From NCBI GenBank assembly GCA_963833655.1, contig CAWHYL010000006.1:310001-374000 (forward strand): a stretch of 64,000 bases of DNA, given 5' to 3'. The position numbers and the translations under genes were made by a program. The first letter of the stretch is position 1, and each line of letters begins with the position of its first letter. Source of the DNA: 3-1-20CM-4-69-9 sp963833655 (GTDB taxonomy: Bacteria; Actinomycetota; Thermoleophilia; Gaiellales; Gaiellaceae). The notes under the pieces are model-generated. The model saw only the letters and a program-made list of their open reading frames with translations. It was not told the DNA's origin and did no database searches. Of this stretch, positions 52,289 to 61,330 are shown in pieces.

Positions 52289-52960
52289 TCACGCAGGCGT
52301 CTTCTGCGCTCGGCGCGTCTTCCTGCCGGGCCACGTGAGCTTGGGCTCGACCGACACGACGCCGGGGATGCGCCCGACGTAGTCGACGATCGCCTCGGCG
52401 AGATCCTCCGTGTCGACCCGCCCCTCGAGCACCACGTTCCCCTGCTCGACGTCGAGGACGACCGAGGACGGTCCGACCCAGAATCGTCTCAGCAGTCCCT
52501 GCTCGCGGATCTCGTCGGCAATGACGTCGTCGCTACGCGTGAACGCGCGCACGAGATCCGTGCGCGTGACGATGCCGACGAGGTGGCCGCTGTCGACGAC
52601 GGGCAGCCGGTCGATGCTCAGGTCGAGCATCAGCGTCGCGCCGTCCTCCACCGACCGTCCAGAGGGGATCGTGACGGCGGGCGTCGTCATGGCGTCGCCG
52701 GCAGTCCGCGCATCGAGCTTCGCGAGCGGCGGATCCTCGCCGTAATGGACTAGCCAGTCCACGAGGCCCGTACGGTCCGGCGCCGTTCGCTCCTTGAACA
52801 GGATGTCCGTCTCCGAGACGACTCCCAGCACGTGGTCCTCCTCCTCGACGACGGGCAGTCCGGAAATGCCGTACTCGAGCATGCGTGTCGCGACGACCTT
52901 CAGCGGCGTGTCGGGCGCCACCGTGAACACGTTTTCTGTCATGACATCTCTGATCAACAT
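52289..52960 (-). CDS. CBS-BON stress protein (second copy)
   Basis: A 223-residue protein: a CBS pair (LIRDVMTENVFTVAPDTPLK; ISGLPVVEEEDHVLGVVSET; SIDRLPVVDSGHLVGIVTRT) plus a BON domain (VLDVEQGNVVLEGRVD) with a basic tail (PGRKTRRAQKTPA). Similar to the protein at 49707, so a paralogous pair. It starts 25 nt after the OsmC stop and has AAAGGAGG RBS (complement of CTCCTTT), so it is likely co-transcribed with osmC. Confidence 0.92.
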   Translation of the reverse strand: MLIRDVMTENVFTVAPDTPLKVVATRMLEYGISGLPVVEEEDHVLGVVSETDILFKERTAPDRTGLVDWLVHYGEDPPLAKLDARTAGDAMTTPAVTIPSGRSVEDGATLMLDLSIDRLPVVDSGHLVGIVTRTDLVRAFTRSDDVIADEIREQGLLRRFWVGPSSVVLDVEQGNVVLEGRVDTEDLAEAIVDYVGRIPGVVSVEPKLTWPGRKTRRAQKTPA

Positions 52961-52985
52961 CGTCTTCCTCCTTTCGTAAGCTCGG

Positions 52986-53444
52986 CTACGCGAGAGCTGG
53001 TGCTGCCTCCTGCCTCGTCCGCACCTTCAGCTCGACCTCGACGGGAACCTTCAGAGCGTCGTTCACGATGCACCCGTGCTCTGCGAGCTCCGCCAAGTGC
53101 TCGACGTCCGTTTCGCGACCCTCTTCGGTCGTCACCTCGACGGCCAGCTCGATCACGATGAAGCCGAAAACGTTGTCGGCCCTGCGGGAGACGTGACCCG
53201 CGCCGAACACCGAGACGTCCCAGATCGGAATCGACCGGCGCTCCGCGATCGCCGACAGCGTCAGGGCGTAGCACGTCGCCGTTGCGGCGACGAGCAGGTC
53301 CTCCGGCGACCAGACGTCGGCGATGCCGTCCCTGAACTCGGGCGGCGTCGCGACCGCGACCCGTGGCTTGTTGCCCGACTCGATGGTGACGAGACGGCGC
53401 GTCGTGCGCTTCGTCTCGACGGTGAAGCGATAGTCCTTGAGCAT
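52986..53444 (-). CDS. OsmC/Ohr-family peroxiredoxin-like protein
   Basis: A 152-residue OsmC fold: KDYRFTVETKRTTRRLVTIE, then SPEDLLVAATATCYALTLSA, which carries the first redox Cys, and EHGCIVNDALK with the second. Two cysteines in the expected places support thiol-dependent hydroperoxide reduction. ATG 53444 has AGGAGG 6 nt before it, whereas the longer frame start does not. First gene of osmC-CBS-BON operon; a GATG-containing motif variant lies 46-62 nt upstream. Confidence 0.9.
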   Translation of the reverse strand: MLKDYRFTVETKRTTRRLVTIESGNKPRVAVATPPEFRDGIADVWSPEDLLVAATATCYALTLSAIAERRSIPIWDVSVFGAGHVSRRADNVFGFIVIELAVEVTTEEGRETDVEHLAELAEHGCIVNDALKVPVEVELKVRTRQEAAPALA

Positions 53445-53488
53445 CACACACCTCCTGTCGTTCCGAGCCAAGCGTCGCGCTGTCCCTG

Positions 53489-53505
53489 CGGACGCGCATC
53501 GGGGC
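53489..53505 (-). promoter_or_regulatory. Motif variant upstream of osmC
   Basis: On the minus strand this reads GCCCCGATGCGCGTCCG, sharing GCCCCGATG with the 11909 motif; the right half is diverged. It sits inside a larger inverted repeat GTCGTTCCG (53457-53465) / CGGAACGAC (53511-53519). Confidence 0.35.
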
Positions 53506-53540
53506 GGGGGCGGAACGACGCTGCGGCTTTCCCGTAGGCG

Positions 53541-56186
53541 CTACCAGGTCTTCGTCCGCGTCGCACGAACCGGTGCGGCGACGCGAACACGAGCATCGAC
53601 GGCAACCGCACCCTGCGGCCCGGCGATGACGGGATTGAGGTCGAGCTCGGCAGCCTCGGGGAAGTCGTCGGCAAGGCGCCCGACGCGCAGGAGCAGGTCT
53701 GCGACCGCCGCGACGTCGGCCGCAGGCGCGCCGCGGAAGCCGGCGAGCAGCTTCCCGACCTTGCCGTGGTGCACGAGCTCGGCGGCATCTGCGTCCGTCA
53801 GCGGCGCCAGCCGGAAGCTCGCGTCGCCGATGAGCTCCGCGAACGTCCCGCCCGGGCCGACTGCGACGAGCGGCCCGAATACTGGATCCTGAACCGCGCC
53901 GACGAGCAACTCTGCGCCGCCGCGCACGAGCGGCTGGACGATGAACGGCGGTCCGATCCGCTCGGCAGCTTCGCGAACTGCCTCCGGATCGCGGAGGTCG
54001 ACCGCGACGCCGCCGCGTTCGGTCTTGTGCACTCCGGCGAGCGCGGTCTTGAGCACGACGGGGTAGCCGAGCTTCTCCGCGGCCTCGACCGCGTCCTCGA
54101 TCGTCGCCGCGCCGCGCTCGGCGACGACGGGGATGCCGTAGCTCTCCATCAGCTCGCGCGCCTCGGCCGGCTCGAGCCAGCGGTCGCCGCCGACCTGCAC
54201 GACGCCCTTCGCGCGAACCGGATCCACACCCGTGAGCGCCGGGATGCGGCCCTGCGGGACGCGCAGCCACTCGGCGCGGTCTGCCGCGCGCCCGAGCGCA
54301 CGCGCGGCGGACTCCGGGAACGAGAACGCCGCCAGCGGCGCCGACAGCAGCGCCGGCGGGATCCCGTCGGCGCTGATGACGCATGCCAGCACCGGCTTCT
54401 CGTGGTCGCGCGCCGTCGCCACCGCCTGCGCGATCGCACCCGCAACCTCGTCGGCACCCGCGACGACCGGCGGTACGAACAGCACGATCACGCTGTCGAT
54501 GCCGGGATCGCGAAGGAGGATCGGCAACACCTGCTCGTACGTGGCGCCGACGGCCGACCCGAGCATGTCGACGGGGTTGCTGGTGCTCGCCTCGGCCGGG
54601 AGCACCTCGCGGAGCTCCGCCACGGTGGCGTCGCCGAGCGGCGGCAGCGTCAGCTTCGCGCTCTCGCACGCGTCGGCACAGAGAATCCCCAAGCCGCCGG
54701 CGTTCGTCAGCACGGCGACGCGCCGCCCGCGCGGGAGCGGCTGCGTCGCGAGCAGGCTCGTCACGTCGAGCAGCTCCTCGAGCGTGTCGACCCTCAGCAC
54801 GCCGGCCTCGTGGAAGAGGGCGTCGACGGCTGCCTCCGAACCGGCGAGCGCGGCAGTGTGCGAGCTGGCCGCCCGCGCGCCCGCGCTCGTGCGGCCCGCC
54901 TTCATCGCGACGATCGGCTTCTTGCGCGCAACCCGGCGCGCAACGCGCGCGAAGCGGCGCGGGTTGCCGAACGACTCGAGGTAGAGCAGCACGACGTCGG
55001 TCGCCGGATCGTCCTCCCAGTACTCGAGCAGGTCGTTCGACGAGATGTCGGCCTTGTTGCCGATCGAGACGAACGACGAGAGCCCCAGGCGCCGCTCGGC
55101 CGCGCGCTCGAGCACGGCGAGACCGAGCGCCCCGCTCTGCGACGAGAAGCCGACCGTCCCCGGCGGGAGCGCCCGCGGGCCGAACGTCGCGTTCAGCCGC
55201 GGCCCGGCAACCGCGATGCCAAGGCAGTTCGGACCCAGCAGCCGCGCGCCGTGGCCGCGCACGAGCGCCAGCAGTTCGTCCTGCCGGGCGACACCCTCGG
55301 GACCGGTCTCGGCGAATCCGGCCGAGATGACGCAGAGCGCACGCACGCCGGCGTCGAGCGCCTCCGCGGCCGCTTCGATCACCGCGTGTCCCGGCAGGCA
55401 GATGACAGCCAGGTCGATCGGCTCGCCGATCTCGGCGACGCTCGCGTACGCCCGCACGCCGGCCACCGAGCCTCCGGCGCGATTGACGGGATACGCGACG
55501 CCGTCGTACTCGGCGCGCAGCACGTTCCGGAAGAGCTCGCCGCCGATCGAGCCGGTCCGGGAGGAAGCGCCGACGACGGCGAGCGTCTTCGGCTCGAAGA
55601 ACGGCGCGAGCGACGTCACGACGCCGATGTGGTCGCGCTCGTCGACCCGGCCGCGGAACGTCTCCGTCGGGCCCAGCGCAAGCCGCACCTCGGTCGTGCC
55701 GAGCACCGTCTGCCTCGTCGTCTCGAAGCCTGCATCCGTGAAGACCTGCAACATCGCGCGGTTGTCCGGCATCACCTCCGCGACGAACTCCTCGATGCCG
55801 GCCCCGGTGGCAGCCTCGGCGAGCTGCTCGAGCAAGCGCATGCCGACCCCGCGCCCCTGAAAGTCGTCGGCGACGGCGAATGCGACCTCCGCAGTCCGCA
55901 CGTCGCGCAGCCGCACGTAGTTCGCGACGGCGACGATGCGCTCGTCGTGCTCCCCGACGAGGGCGCCGCGCTCCGCCCAGTCCGGGTCGAGAACAGGCTC
56001 GACGAGGTGGGCGTCGACGAGCGGATGCCCGTGGAACCGTAGGTACAGGCTCTGCTCGGAGAGCCCCTCGAAGAAGCTCAGCAGGGCGCCGCCGTCGGCG
56101 CGCGTGGGCGCGCGAAAGCGCATCGTCGACCCGTCGCGCAGGACGACGTCGGCAGGGCCGGACGGCGTCTTCAACAGAACATCCAT
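53541..56186 (-). CDS. GNAT acetyltransferase fused to ADP-forming acetyl-CoA synthetase
   Basis: 881 residues from ATG 56186. N-terminal GNAT domain (about 5-170: DDFQGRGVGMRLLEQLAEAA, the acetyl-CoA loop), then a CoA-binding domain (KTLAVVGASSRTGSIGGELF), a ligase/CoA domain with SHTAALAGSE, and a C-terminal ATP-grasp domain (AEKLGYPVVLKTALAGVHKT and GVAVDL). The order GNAT first is the reverse of E. coli PatZ. The His in SSHTAALAG corresponds to the phospho-His of ADP-forming synthetases, so acyl-CoA synthetase activity is possible alongside protein acetylation. Divergent from a USP gene. Confidence 0.85.
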   Translation of the reverse strand: MDVLLKTPSGPADVVLRDGSTMRFRAPTRADGGALLSFFEGLSEQSLYLRFHGHPLVDAHLVEPVLDPDWAERGALVGEHDERIVAVANYVRLRDVRTAEVAFAVADDFQGRGVGMRLLEQLAEAATGAGIEEFVAEVMPDNRAMLQVFTDAGFETTRQTVLGTTEVRLALGPTETFRGRVDERDHIGVVTSLAPFFEPKTLAVVGASSRTGSIGGELFRNVLRAEYDGVAYPVNRAGGSVAGVRAYASVAEIGEPIDLAVICLPGHAVIEAAAEALDAGVRALCVISAGFAETGPEGVARQDELLALVRGHGARLLGPNCLGIAVAGPRLNATFGPRALPPGTVGFSSQSGALGLAVLERAAERRLGLSSFVSIGNKADISSNDLLEYWEDDPATDVVLLYLESFGNPRRFARVARRVARKKPIVAMKAGRTSAGARAASSHTAALAGSEAAVDALFHEAGVLRVDTLEELLDVTSLLATQPLPRGRRVAVLTNAGGLGILCADACESAKLTLPPLGDATVAELREVLPAEASTSNPVDMLGSAVGATYEQVLPILLRDPGIDSVIVLFVPPVVAGADEVAGAIAQAVATARDHEKPVLACVISADGIPPALLSAPLAAFSFPESAARALGRAADRAEWLRVPQGRIPALTGVDPVRAKGVVQVGGDRWLEPAEARELMESYGIPVVAERGAATIEDAVEAAEKLGYPVVLKTALAGVHKTERGGVAVDLRDPEAVREAAERIGPPFIVQPLVRGGAELLVGAVQDPVFGPLVAVGPGGTFAELIGDASFRLAPLTDADAAELVHHGKVGKLLAGFRGAPAADVAAVADLLLRVGRLADDFPEAAELDLNPVIAGPQGAVAVDARVRVAAPVRATRTKTW

Positions 56187-56205
56187 GGACGGAAGTCTCG
56201 GCGTC

Positions 56206-56228
56206 GTCCGGCGCGATGCCATCCGGAC
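56206..56228. promoter_or_regulatory. Palindrome in the divergent GNAT-synthetase / USP promoter region
   Basis: GTCCGG (56206-56211) and CCGGAC (56223-56228) flank CGCGATGCCAT. It lies 20-42 nt upstream of the GNAT-synthetase ATG and about 105 nt from the USP start. The central CGATG recalls the 11909 motif, but the match is weak. Confidence 0.3.
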
Positions 56229-56332
56229 AGGGCCGTACGCCGTTTGCGGCTTCGCCGCAGCCTCCACCGGTCTGGTCGCGGATGCGCCGCTGCCGCCGAG
56301 CACCGACACTGACGGAGATGAAGGAGGCTGGA

Positions 56333-56809
56333 ATGCGAGACCGTTTGGAGACTAGAGAGATTGTCATCGGCACCGACGGATCGGCCGGCGCGGCACTCGC
56401 GGTCGAGCAGGGCGTGTGGCTGGCGAAGATGCTCGGTGCGAGGGCGACGTTCGTCGCCGTCGCGCGGGAGCCGTCGCTCGTGCTGGGCGAGCCGTACTAC
56501 CAACGCGCTCTGACCGCCGATCTCGCGAAGGCACGCACGGCGATCGCCGACGCCGTTCTCTCCGCAGAAGAGCGCGACGTGCCGTACGAGACCGAAATCC
56601 TCGAGGGCAACCCGGCAGAGAAGATTCTCGAGGTCGCGCAGGCACACGGGGCCGGCATGATCGTCGTCGGCTGCCGCGGCCGCGGCGCCGTCACGGGCGC
56701 CGTGCTCGGGAGTGTCTCGAGCGACGTCGTCCACCGAGCCGACCGGCCGGTGCTCGTCGCGCGGCCGACTGTGCGCGTTCCGCTCGCTGCGTCAACACTC
56801 GCCGTCTGA
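56333..56809 (+). CDS. Universal stress protein (UspA family)
   Basis: A 158-residue USP: EIVIGTDGSAGAALAVEQGV at the start and the ATP-binding motif GCRGRGAVTGAVLGSVS near the C-terminus (G2xG9xGS). Hence the ATP-binding subclass. Choice of ATG 56333 is based on AAGGAGG 6 nt upstream; the frame is open further. Its last 18 nt overlap the 3' end of the convergent acetate kinase gene. A second USP at 60836 belongs to the phosphoketolase operon. Confidence 0.92.
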   Translation: MRDRLETREIVIGTDGSAGAALAVEQGVWLAKMLGARATFVAVAREPSLVLGEPYYQRALTADLAKARTAIADAVLSAEERDVPYETEILEGNPAEKILEVAQAHGAGMIVVGCRGRGAVTGAVLGSVSSDVVHRADRPVLVARPTVRVPLAASTLAV

Positions 56810-57760
56810 GGGCAGCACGGCGCGGGCGGCGCGGGCCGCCACGAGCTCCTCGCGCGCGCGGACGACGTGAACGCCGACGGCTGAGGCGTCCTTCGACACG
56901 ACGCAATCCGGAAACGCCTCGCGATTTCGGCCGTCGTCGAGCGCGACGCCGAGAAACCGCAGACGCTCCGCGACGGCGGCGCGGACGTCCGCGCGGTTTT
57001 CGCCGATCCCGGCAGTGAAGACGAGTGCGTCGAGCGCGCCCGCAGCCACCGCCATCGCTGCGGCCGCCTGCGCGACACGGTGCACGAAGACACCGAATCC
57101 GAGCTCGCCGTCCAGCCCTCCGAGCGCCGCGAGCCCCGATTCCTCTTCGAGCCGCCGGTCGAGGCCGTCCACTGGCTCGCGCCGCAGGAGGTAGAGCAAC
57201 GCGCCCGGGTCGACCGTTCCGGAGCGTGTCGCTCCGGGCAACCCCTCGAGCGGCGTCCACCCCATCGTCGTGTCGACGGAGTGCCCGTCTCGGACAGCGG
57301 TGACAGAGCAGCCACCGCCGAGGTGACACACGACGAGGCGCGGGACGCGGACGAGAGATGCCGCCCACTCCACCGACAGGCCGTGGAAGCCGTACCGCAC
57401 GATCCCGTAGCGATCGCGCAGGTCGCGCGGGAGCGCGTACTCCTTTGCCGCCGCCGGCAGTGTGCGGTGGAAGTACGAGTCGGAGACGGCGACGTGCGGA
57501 ACGCCGGGGAGCGCTCGCTGCGCATCCCGCAGCGCCCGCAGCGCGGGGCGGTTGTGGAGCGGCGCGATCTCCGCACCCTCCTCGATGTGCTGCAGCAGCC
57601 GGTCGTCGACGACGGCCGCAGCGACCTGCAGGCCGCCCATGTGCACGATCCGGTGGGCGACCGCGTCTGCGGACACGAACTCGCCGACCGGGTGGGACTC
57701 GTCGCCGTCGACCAGGCTCAGCTTCAGGCTGGTCGAGCCCGCATTGACAACGAGGATCAG
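56792..57760 (-). CDS. ackA: Acetate kinase, short form with CTG start
   Basis: 322 residues, against about 400 in typical AckA. Motifs: ILVVNAGSTSLKL, AHRIVHMGG, VSDSYFHRTLP, YGFHGLS, HLGGGCSVTAVRDGHSVDTT, GATRSGTVDPGALLY and FTAGIGENRADVR. About 50 residues are missing between the first strand and HRIVH, and the usual HLGNG is HLGGG. The only in-frame start near the phosphoketolase stop is a CTG whose bases form CTGA with that stop, so coupled translation from CTG is proposed. Converts acetyl-phosphate made by phosphoketolase to acetate with ATP gain. Substrate preference might differ. Confidence 0.82.
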   Translation of the reverse strand: MILVVNAGSTSLKLSLVDGDESHPVGEFVSADAVAHRIVHMGGLQVAAAVVDDRLLQHIEEGAEIAPLHNRPALRALRDAQRALPGVPHVAVSDSYFHRTLPAAAKEYALPRDLRDRYGIVRYGFHGLSVEWAASLVRVPRLVVCHLGGGCSVTAVRDGHSVDTTMGWTPLEGLPGATRSGTVDPGALLYLLRREPVDGLDRRLEEESGLAALGGLDGELGFGVFVHRVAQAAAAMAVAAGALDALVFTAGIGENRADVRAAVAERLRFLGVALDDGRNREAFPDCVVSKDASAVGVHVVRAREELVAARAARAVLPSDGEC

Positions 57761-60138
57761 CCGGGCCAGGTCCAGTCCCGGATCTCGGGTGGATCCTCCC
57801 CATGCGTGCGACCGTACGCGCGGGCCCGCAGCCTCGTGTCGACCATCTGCTGCCGGAGGTGGTCCGCCTCGCCGGCGAGCTGCGGGAGCCGGTCGATCAC
57901 GTCGATCACGAGGTGGAAGCGGTCGAGGTCGTTGAGCATCACCATGTCGAACGGCGTCGTCGTCGTCCCCTCTTCCTTGTAGCCGCGGACGTGGAGGTTC
58001 CGATGATTCGCGCGCCGGTAGGTCAGACGGTGGATGAGCCACGGATACCCGTGGTACGCGAACACGACCGGCCGGTCGGTCGTGAAGAGCGAGTCGAACT
58101 CCTTGTCCGACAGGCCGTGCGGGTGCTCCGTGTCCGGTTGCAGGCGCATCAGGTCGACGACGTTGACGACGCGCACACGCAACTGCGGGAGGCGCTCGCG
58201 CAGGATCGCCGCTGCCGCCAGCGTCTCGAGTGTCGGGACGTCGCCGCAGCAACCGAGGACGACGTCCGGCTGGCCGTCCGCGTCGCTCGAAGCCCACTCC
58301 CAGATGCCGACTCCGCGCGTGCAATGAAGGACGGCGTCCTCCATCGAGAGGTACTGCAGGGCCGGCTGCTTGCCCGCGACGATGACGTTCACATAGTTGC
58401 GGCTGCGCAGGCAGTGGTCCGCGACCGACAGCAGCGTGTTCGCGTCCGGCGGCAGGTAGACCCGGATGATCTCGGCCTTCTTGTTGACGACGTGGTCGAT
58501 GAAGCCGGGGTCCTGATGCGTGAAGCCGTTGTGATCCTGTCGCCAGACGTGCGAGCTCAGGAGGTAGTTCAGCGAGGCGATCGGCCGGCGCCAGGGAAGC
58601 GCGCGCGTCACCTTGAGCCACTTGGCGTGCTGGTTGAACATCGAGTCGACGATGTGGATGAAGGCCTCGTAGCAGTTGAAGAGGCCGTGCCGCCCCGTCA
58701 GCAGGTAGCCCTCGAGCCAGCCCTGGCACAGGTGCTCCGAGAGGACCTCCATGACGCGACCGTCCGGTGCGAGGCCTTCGTCGGTCGGCTCGCGCTCCGC
58801 GACCCAGGCGCGACCGGTCGCCTCGAACACGTTGCCGAGCCGGTTCGACGCGGTCTCGTCCGGGCCGAACAGGCGGAAGTTGTCGGGATTCCGGCGGATG
58901 ACGTCGCGCAGGAACCCGCCGAGGACGCGCGTCGACTCGGCGAGCTCGCGTCCGGGCTCATCGACCTCGAACGCGTAGTCGCGAAACTCGGGAAGGTCGA
59001 GGTCGCGCAGCAGTCGGCCTCCGTTCGCCTGCGGGACGGCACTCATGCGGCTGTCACCGGTTGGTGGCAGCTTCGTGAGCTCGGGCCGCAGGCGCCCGTT
59101 CTCGTCGAACAGCTCCTCGGGGCGATAGCTGCGCAGCCACTCCTCGAGCAGGCGGAGGTGGTCGCCGTTCGTTCGCACGTCCGTCATCGGCACCTGATGC
59201 GACCGCCACGTGCCCTCCATCGGCAAGCCGTCGACCTCGCGCGGCCCTGTCCAGCCTTTCGGCGAGCGCAGCACGATCATCGGCCACGTCGGCCGCTCGA
59301 CCGCGCCGTTCGCGCGCGCGAGCGCCTGGATCTCCGCGATGCGATCGAGCGCCCGGCCGAGGACGGCGGCGAAGCGGCGATGCGCGTCGAGATGATCGTC
59401 CTCGGCCGCGATCGTGACGAACAGCGGCTCGTGGCCGTAGCCGCGCATCAGGGCGGCGAGCTCGTCGTCCGGGATGCGCGCGAGGACCGTCGGGTTCGCG
59501 ATCTTGTAGCCATTGAGGTGAAGGATCGGGAGGACCGCCCCGTCCGTCTGCGGGTTGAGCAGCTTGTTCGCGTGCCAGCTCGCCGCGAGCGGCCCCGTCT
59601 CCGCCTCGCCGTCGCCGACGACGCACGCGACGAGCAGGCCCGGGTCGTCGAACGCCGCCCCGTACGCATGCGTGAGCGCGTACCCGAGCTCGCCGCCCTC
59701 GTGAATGGAGCCGGGTGTCTCCGGCGCCACGTGGCTCGGGATGCCGCCGGGAAACGAGAACTGCCGGAACAGCTTCCGCAGCCCTTCCTCGTCACGCCCG
59801 ATATGCGGATACACCTCGCTGTAGGTCCCCTCCAGGTAGGCATTCGCGACGATTCCCGGCCCGCCGTGGCCGGGGCCGGTGACGTAGAGGACATGGAGGT
59901 CGCGCTCCCGGATCGCCGCGTTGAGGTGCGCGTAGACGAGGTTGAGGCCCGGCGTCGTCCCGAAGTGCCCGAGCAGCCTCGGCTTGACGTGCTCGGGCCG
60001 GAGCGGCTCGCGGAGCAACGGGTTGTCGAGCAGGTAGATCTGACCGACGGACAGGTAGTTCGCCGCCCGCCAGTAGGCGTCGAGCAGCTCGGCCTCGACC
60101 GCAGTCAGCGGCTCGTTGCGGAGTGTCGTCTGGGCCAC
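57757..60138 (-). CDS. xfp: Xylulose-5-phosphate/fructose-6-phosphate phosphoketolase
   Basis: A 793-residue TPP enzyme cleaving xylulose-5-P or fructose-6-P with phosphate to acetyl-P and an aldose phosphate. Conserved: LGHFGTTPGLNLVYAHLN, GPGHGGPGIVANAYLEGTY, VGDGEAETGPLAASWHANKL (TPP/Mg region), HQDPGFIDHVVNKK, and VFAYHGYPWLIHRL. The length matches XFP of bifidobacteria. GTG start 60138, one nt before the ZIP stop; the stop overlaps the acetate-kinase CTG. Together they make ATP without NAD+ reduction, useful in low-oxygen or starvation conditions. Confidence 0.96.
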   Translation of the reverse strand: MAQTTLRNEPLTAVEAELLDAYWRAANYLSVGQIYLLDNPLLREPLRPEHVKPRLLGHFGTTPGLNLVYAHLNAAIRERDLHVLYVTGPGHGGPGIVANAYLEGTYSEVYPHIGRDEEGLRKLFRQFSFPGGIPSHVAPETPGSIHEGGELGYALTHAYGAAFDDPGLLVACVVGDGEAETGPLAASWHANKLLNPQTDGAVLPILHLNGYKIANPTVLARIPDDELAALMRGYGHEPLFVTIAAEDDHLDAHRRFAAVLGRALDRIAEIQALARANGAVERPTWPMIVLRSPKGWTGPREVDGLPMEGTWRSHQVPMTDVRTNGDHLRLLEEWLRSYRPEELFDENGRLRPELTKLPPTGDSRMSAVPQANGGRLLRDLDLPEFRDYAFEVDEPGRELAESTRVLGGFLRDVIRRNPDNFRLFGPDETASNRLGNVFEATGRAWVAEREPTDEGLAPDGRVMEVLSEHLCQGWLEGYLLTGRHGLFNCYEAFIHIVDSMFNQHAKWLKVTRALPWRRPIASLNYLLSSHVWRQDHNGFTHQDPGFIDHVVNKKAEIIRVYLPPDANTLLSVADHCLRSRNYVNVIVAGKQPALQYLSMEDAVLHCTRGVGIWEWASSDADGQPDVVLGCCGDVPTLETLAAAAILRERLPQLRVRVVNVVDLMRLQPDTEHPHGLSDKEFDSLFTTDRPVVFAYHGYPWLIHRLTYRRANHRNLHVRGYKEEGTTTTPFDMVMLNDLDRFHLVIDVIDRLPQLAGEADHLRQQMVDTRLRARAYGRTHGEDPPEIRDWTWPG

Positions 60139-60139
60139 G

Positions 60140-60826
60140 TCAGTGGAACGCTAGACGCTCGCGACCGGGGCGAAACGTCTCGGGGACGATCTCCGCGAAA
60201 ACCATCCAGACCATTGCGCCTCCCGCGAAGCCGAGACCGACCGGGAGAGCGGCGCTGAAAGCCTCGACGAACAGGAACGCGGGCAGTGCAAGCAACGGCT
60301 GCGGAGCGCTCGAGAAGATGCTCCAGAGAGCCGAGCGCCAGACGGTCACGCCGCGCGGGACGAGCACGAGGCTGATCGCCAGGCCCTCCGGGATGTTGTG
60401 CACGGCAATGGCGGCTGCCGTCGCAAGGCCGACCGACGAGCCGCCGCCGAAGGAGACGCCGACCCCGATTCCCTCGGCCATCGAGTGAACGGTCATGACG
60501 CCGACGATGATGAGCGCGCTGCGCGCGTGAGCGCCGCGCAGCTTGTCGAACCGCCAGTCGGCACGAGCGCGAAGCCAACGCGTCGACAGCACGATTGCCA
60601 GCACGCCGGCGGCTGCGCCGACGGACGCCTTCCCGAGCGACTTCGCGATCCCCTCGTAGAGCAGCAGGCCGCTGGCAAGGAGCATCAGCGCCGCGGCGGC
60701 CGCGTTCGCGCCCCGCAGCCAGGCGTCCGTTTTGCCGTGCGCGAACGCGAGCGGAATCGCACCGAGACCCGTTGCGAGCGCGGTGGCGACGGCCGCCACC
60801 GTGACCGTGAGCGCGGTTGCGTCCAC
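60140..60826 (-). CDS. ZIP-family divalent metal transporter
   Basis: A 228-residue membrane protein with about eight helices. Helix 4 and helix 5 carry the metal-site motifs HSMAEGIGVGVSFGGG and HNIPEGLAISLVL. ZIPs import Zn, Fe or Mn; the His-Glu pairs suggest Zn-type binding, but specificity cannot be read. 9 nt after the USP stop and 1 nt before xfp, so it belongs to the phosphoketolase operon, where Mg/Mn supply to TPP enzymes is a possible link. Confidence 0.9.
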   Translation of the reverse strand: MDATALTVTVAAVATALATGLGAIPLAFAHGKTDAWLRGANAAAAALMLLASGLLLYEGIAKSLGKASVGAAAGVLAIVLSTRWLRARADWRFDKLRGAHARSALIIVGVMTVHSMAEGIGVGVSFGGGSSVGLATAAAIAVHNIPEGLAISLVLVPRGVTVWRSALWSIFSSAPQPLLALPAFLFVEAFSAALPVGLGFAGGAMVWMVFAEIVPETFRPGRERLAFH

Positions 60827-60835
60827 GCGGGCGGG

Positions 60836-61315
60836 TCAGGCGCGGATCTTCTCGGCGGCGCCGCTGCCGTTCTTCACGGCCGCGTCCTCACCGCGGACGA
60901 CGAGCACCGGACAGTGAGCGTGGTGGAGGACACCGTTCGAGACGCTTCCGAACAGCGTACGGCGAACGACGCCCCAGCCGTGCGAGCCGATCACGAGCAA
61001 CCTGGGGTCGTATGTCTGAGCCGCTGCGCAGACCTCCTGGACGGTGACGCCTCGCAAGACGACGGTGCGTGTCTCGACGCCCGCCTCCTCCGCACACGCC
61101 GCTGCCCCGGCAGCGACCTTCCGCGCGTCCTCTTCGCCGAGCTGCGCGAGGTCGCCGGCGACCGGCGCCGGCGCGAGCCCGACGGTCGTGTACGGGATCT
61201 CCCAGACCGTCACGACGACGAGCTCCGCGCCGAGCGCCTTAGCGAGCTCGATGGCGGTCGTGGTCGCCTGCTCTGCTGTCGGCGATCCGTCTGTGGCGAG
61301 CATGATCGGTTTCAT
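60836..61315 (-). CDS. Universal stress protein (UspA family), second copy
   Basis: A 159-residue USP: IMLATDGSPTAEQATTTAIE at the start and GSHGWGVVRRTLFGSVSNGV, the ATP-binding loop, followed by HHAHCPVLVVRGED. ATG 61315 with AAGGAGG-type RBS (complement CCTCCTTT). Middle member of the operon small Cys protein - USP - ZIP - xfp - ackA, which ties energy-stress sensing to phosphoketolase flux. Confidence 0.93.
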   Translation of the reverse strand: MKPIMLATDGSPTAEQATTTAIELAKALGAELVVVTVWEIPYTTVGLAPAPVAGDLAQLGEEDARKVAAGAAACAEEAGVETRTVVLRGVTVQEVCAAAQTYDPRLLVIGSHGWGVVRRTLFGSVSNGVLHHAHCPVLVVRGEDAAVKNGSGAAEKIRA

Positions 61316-61330
61316 CGCTTCCTCCTTTGT

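Noticed and set aside
57802..60258. 818-codon plus-strand frame over xfp
   Set aside because: Antisense shadow; the minus strand encodes a full phosphoketolase.
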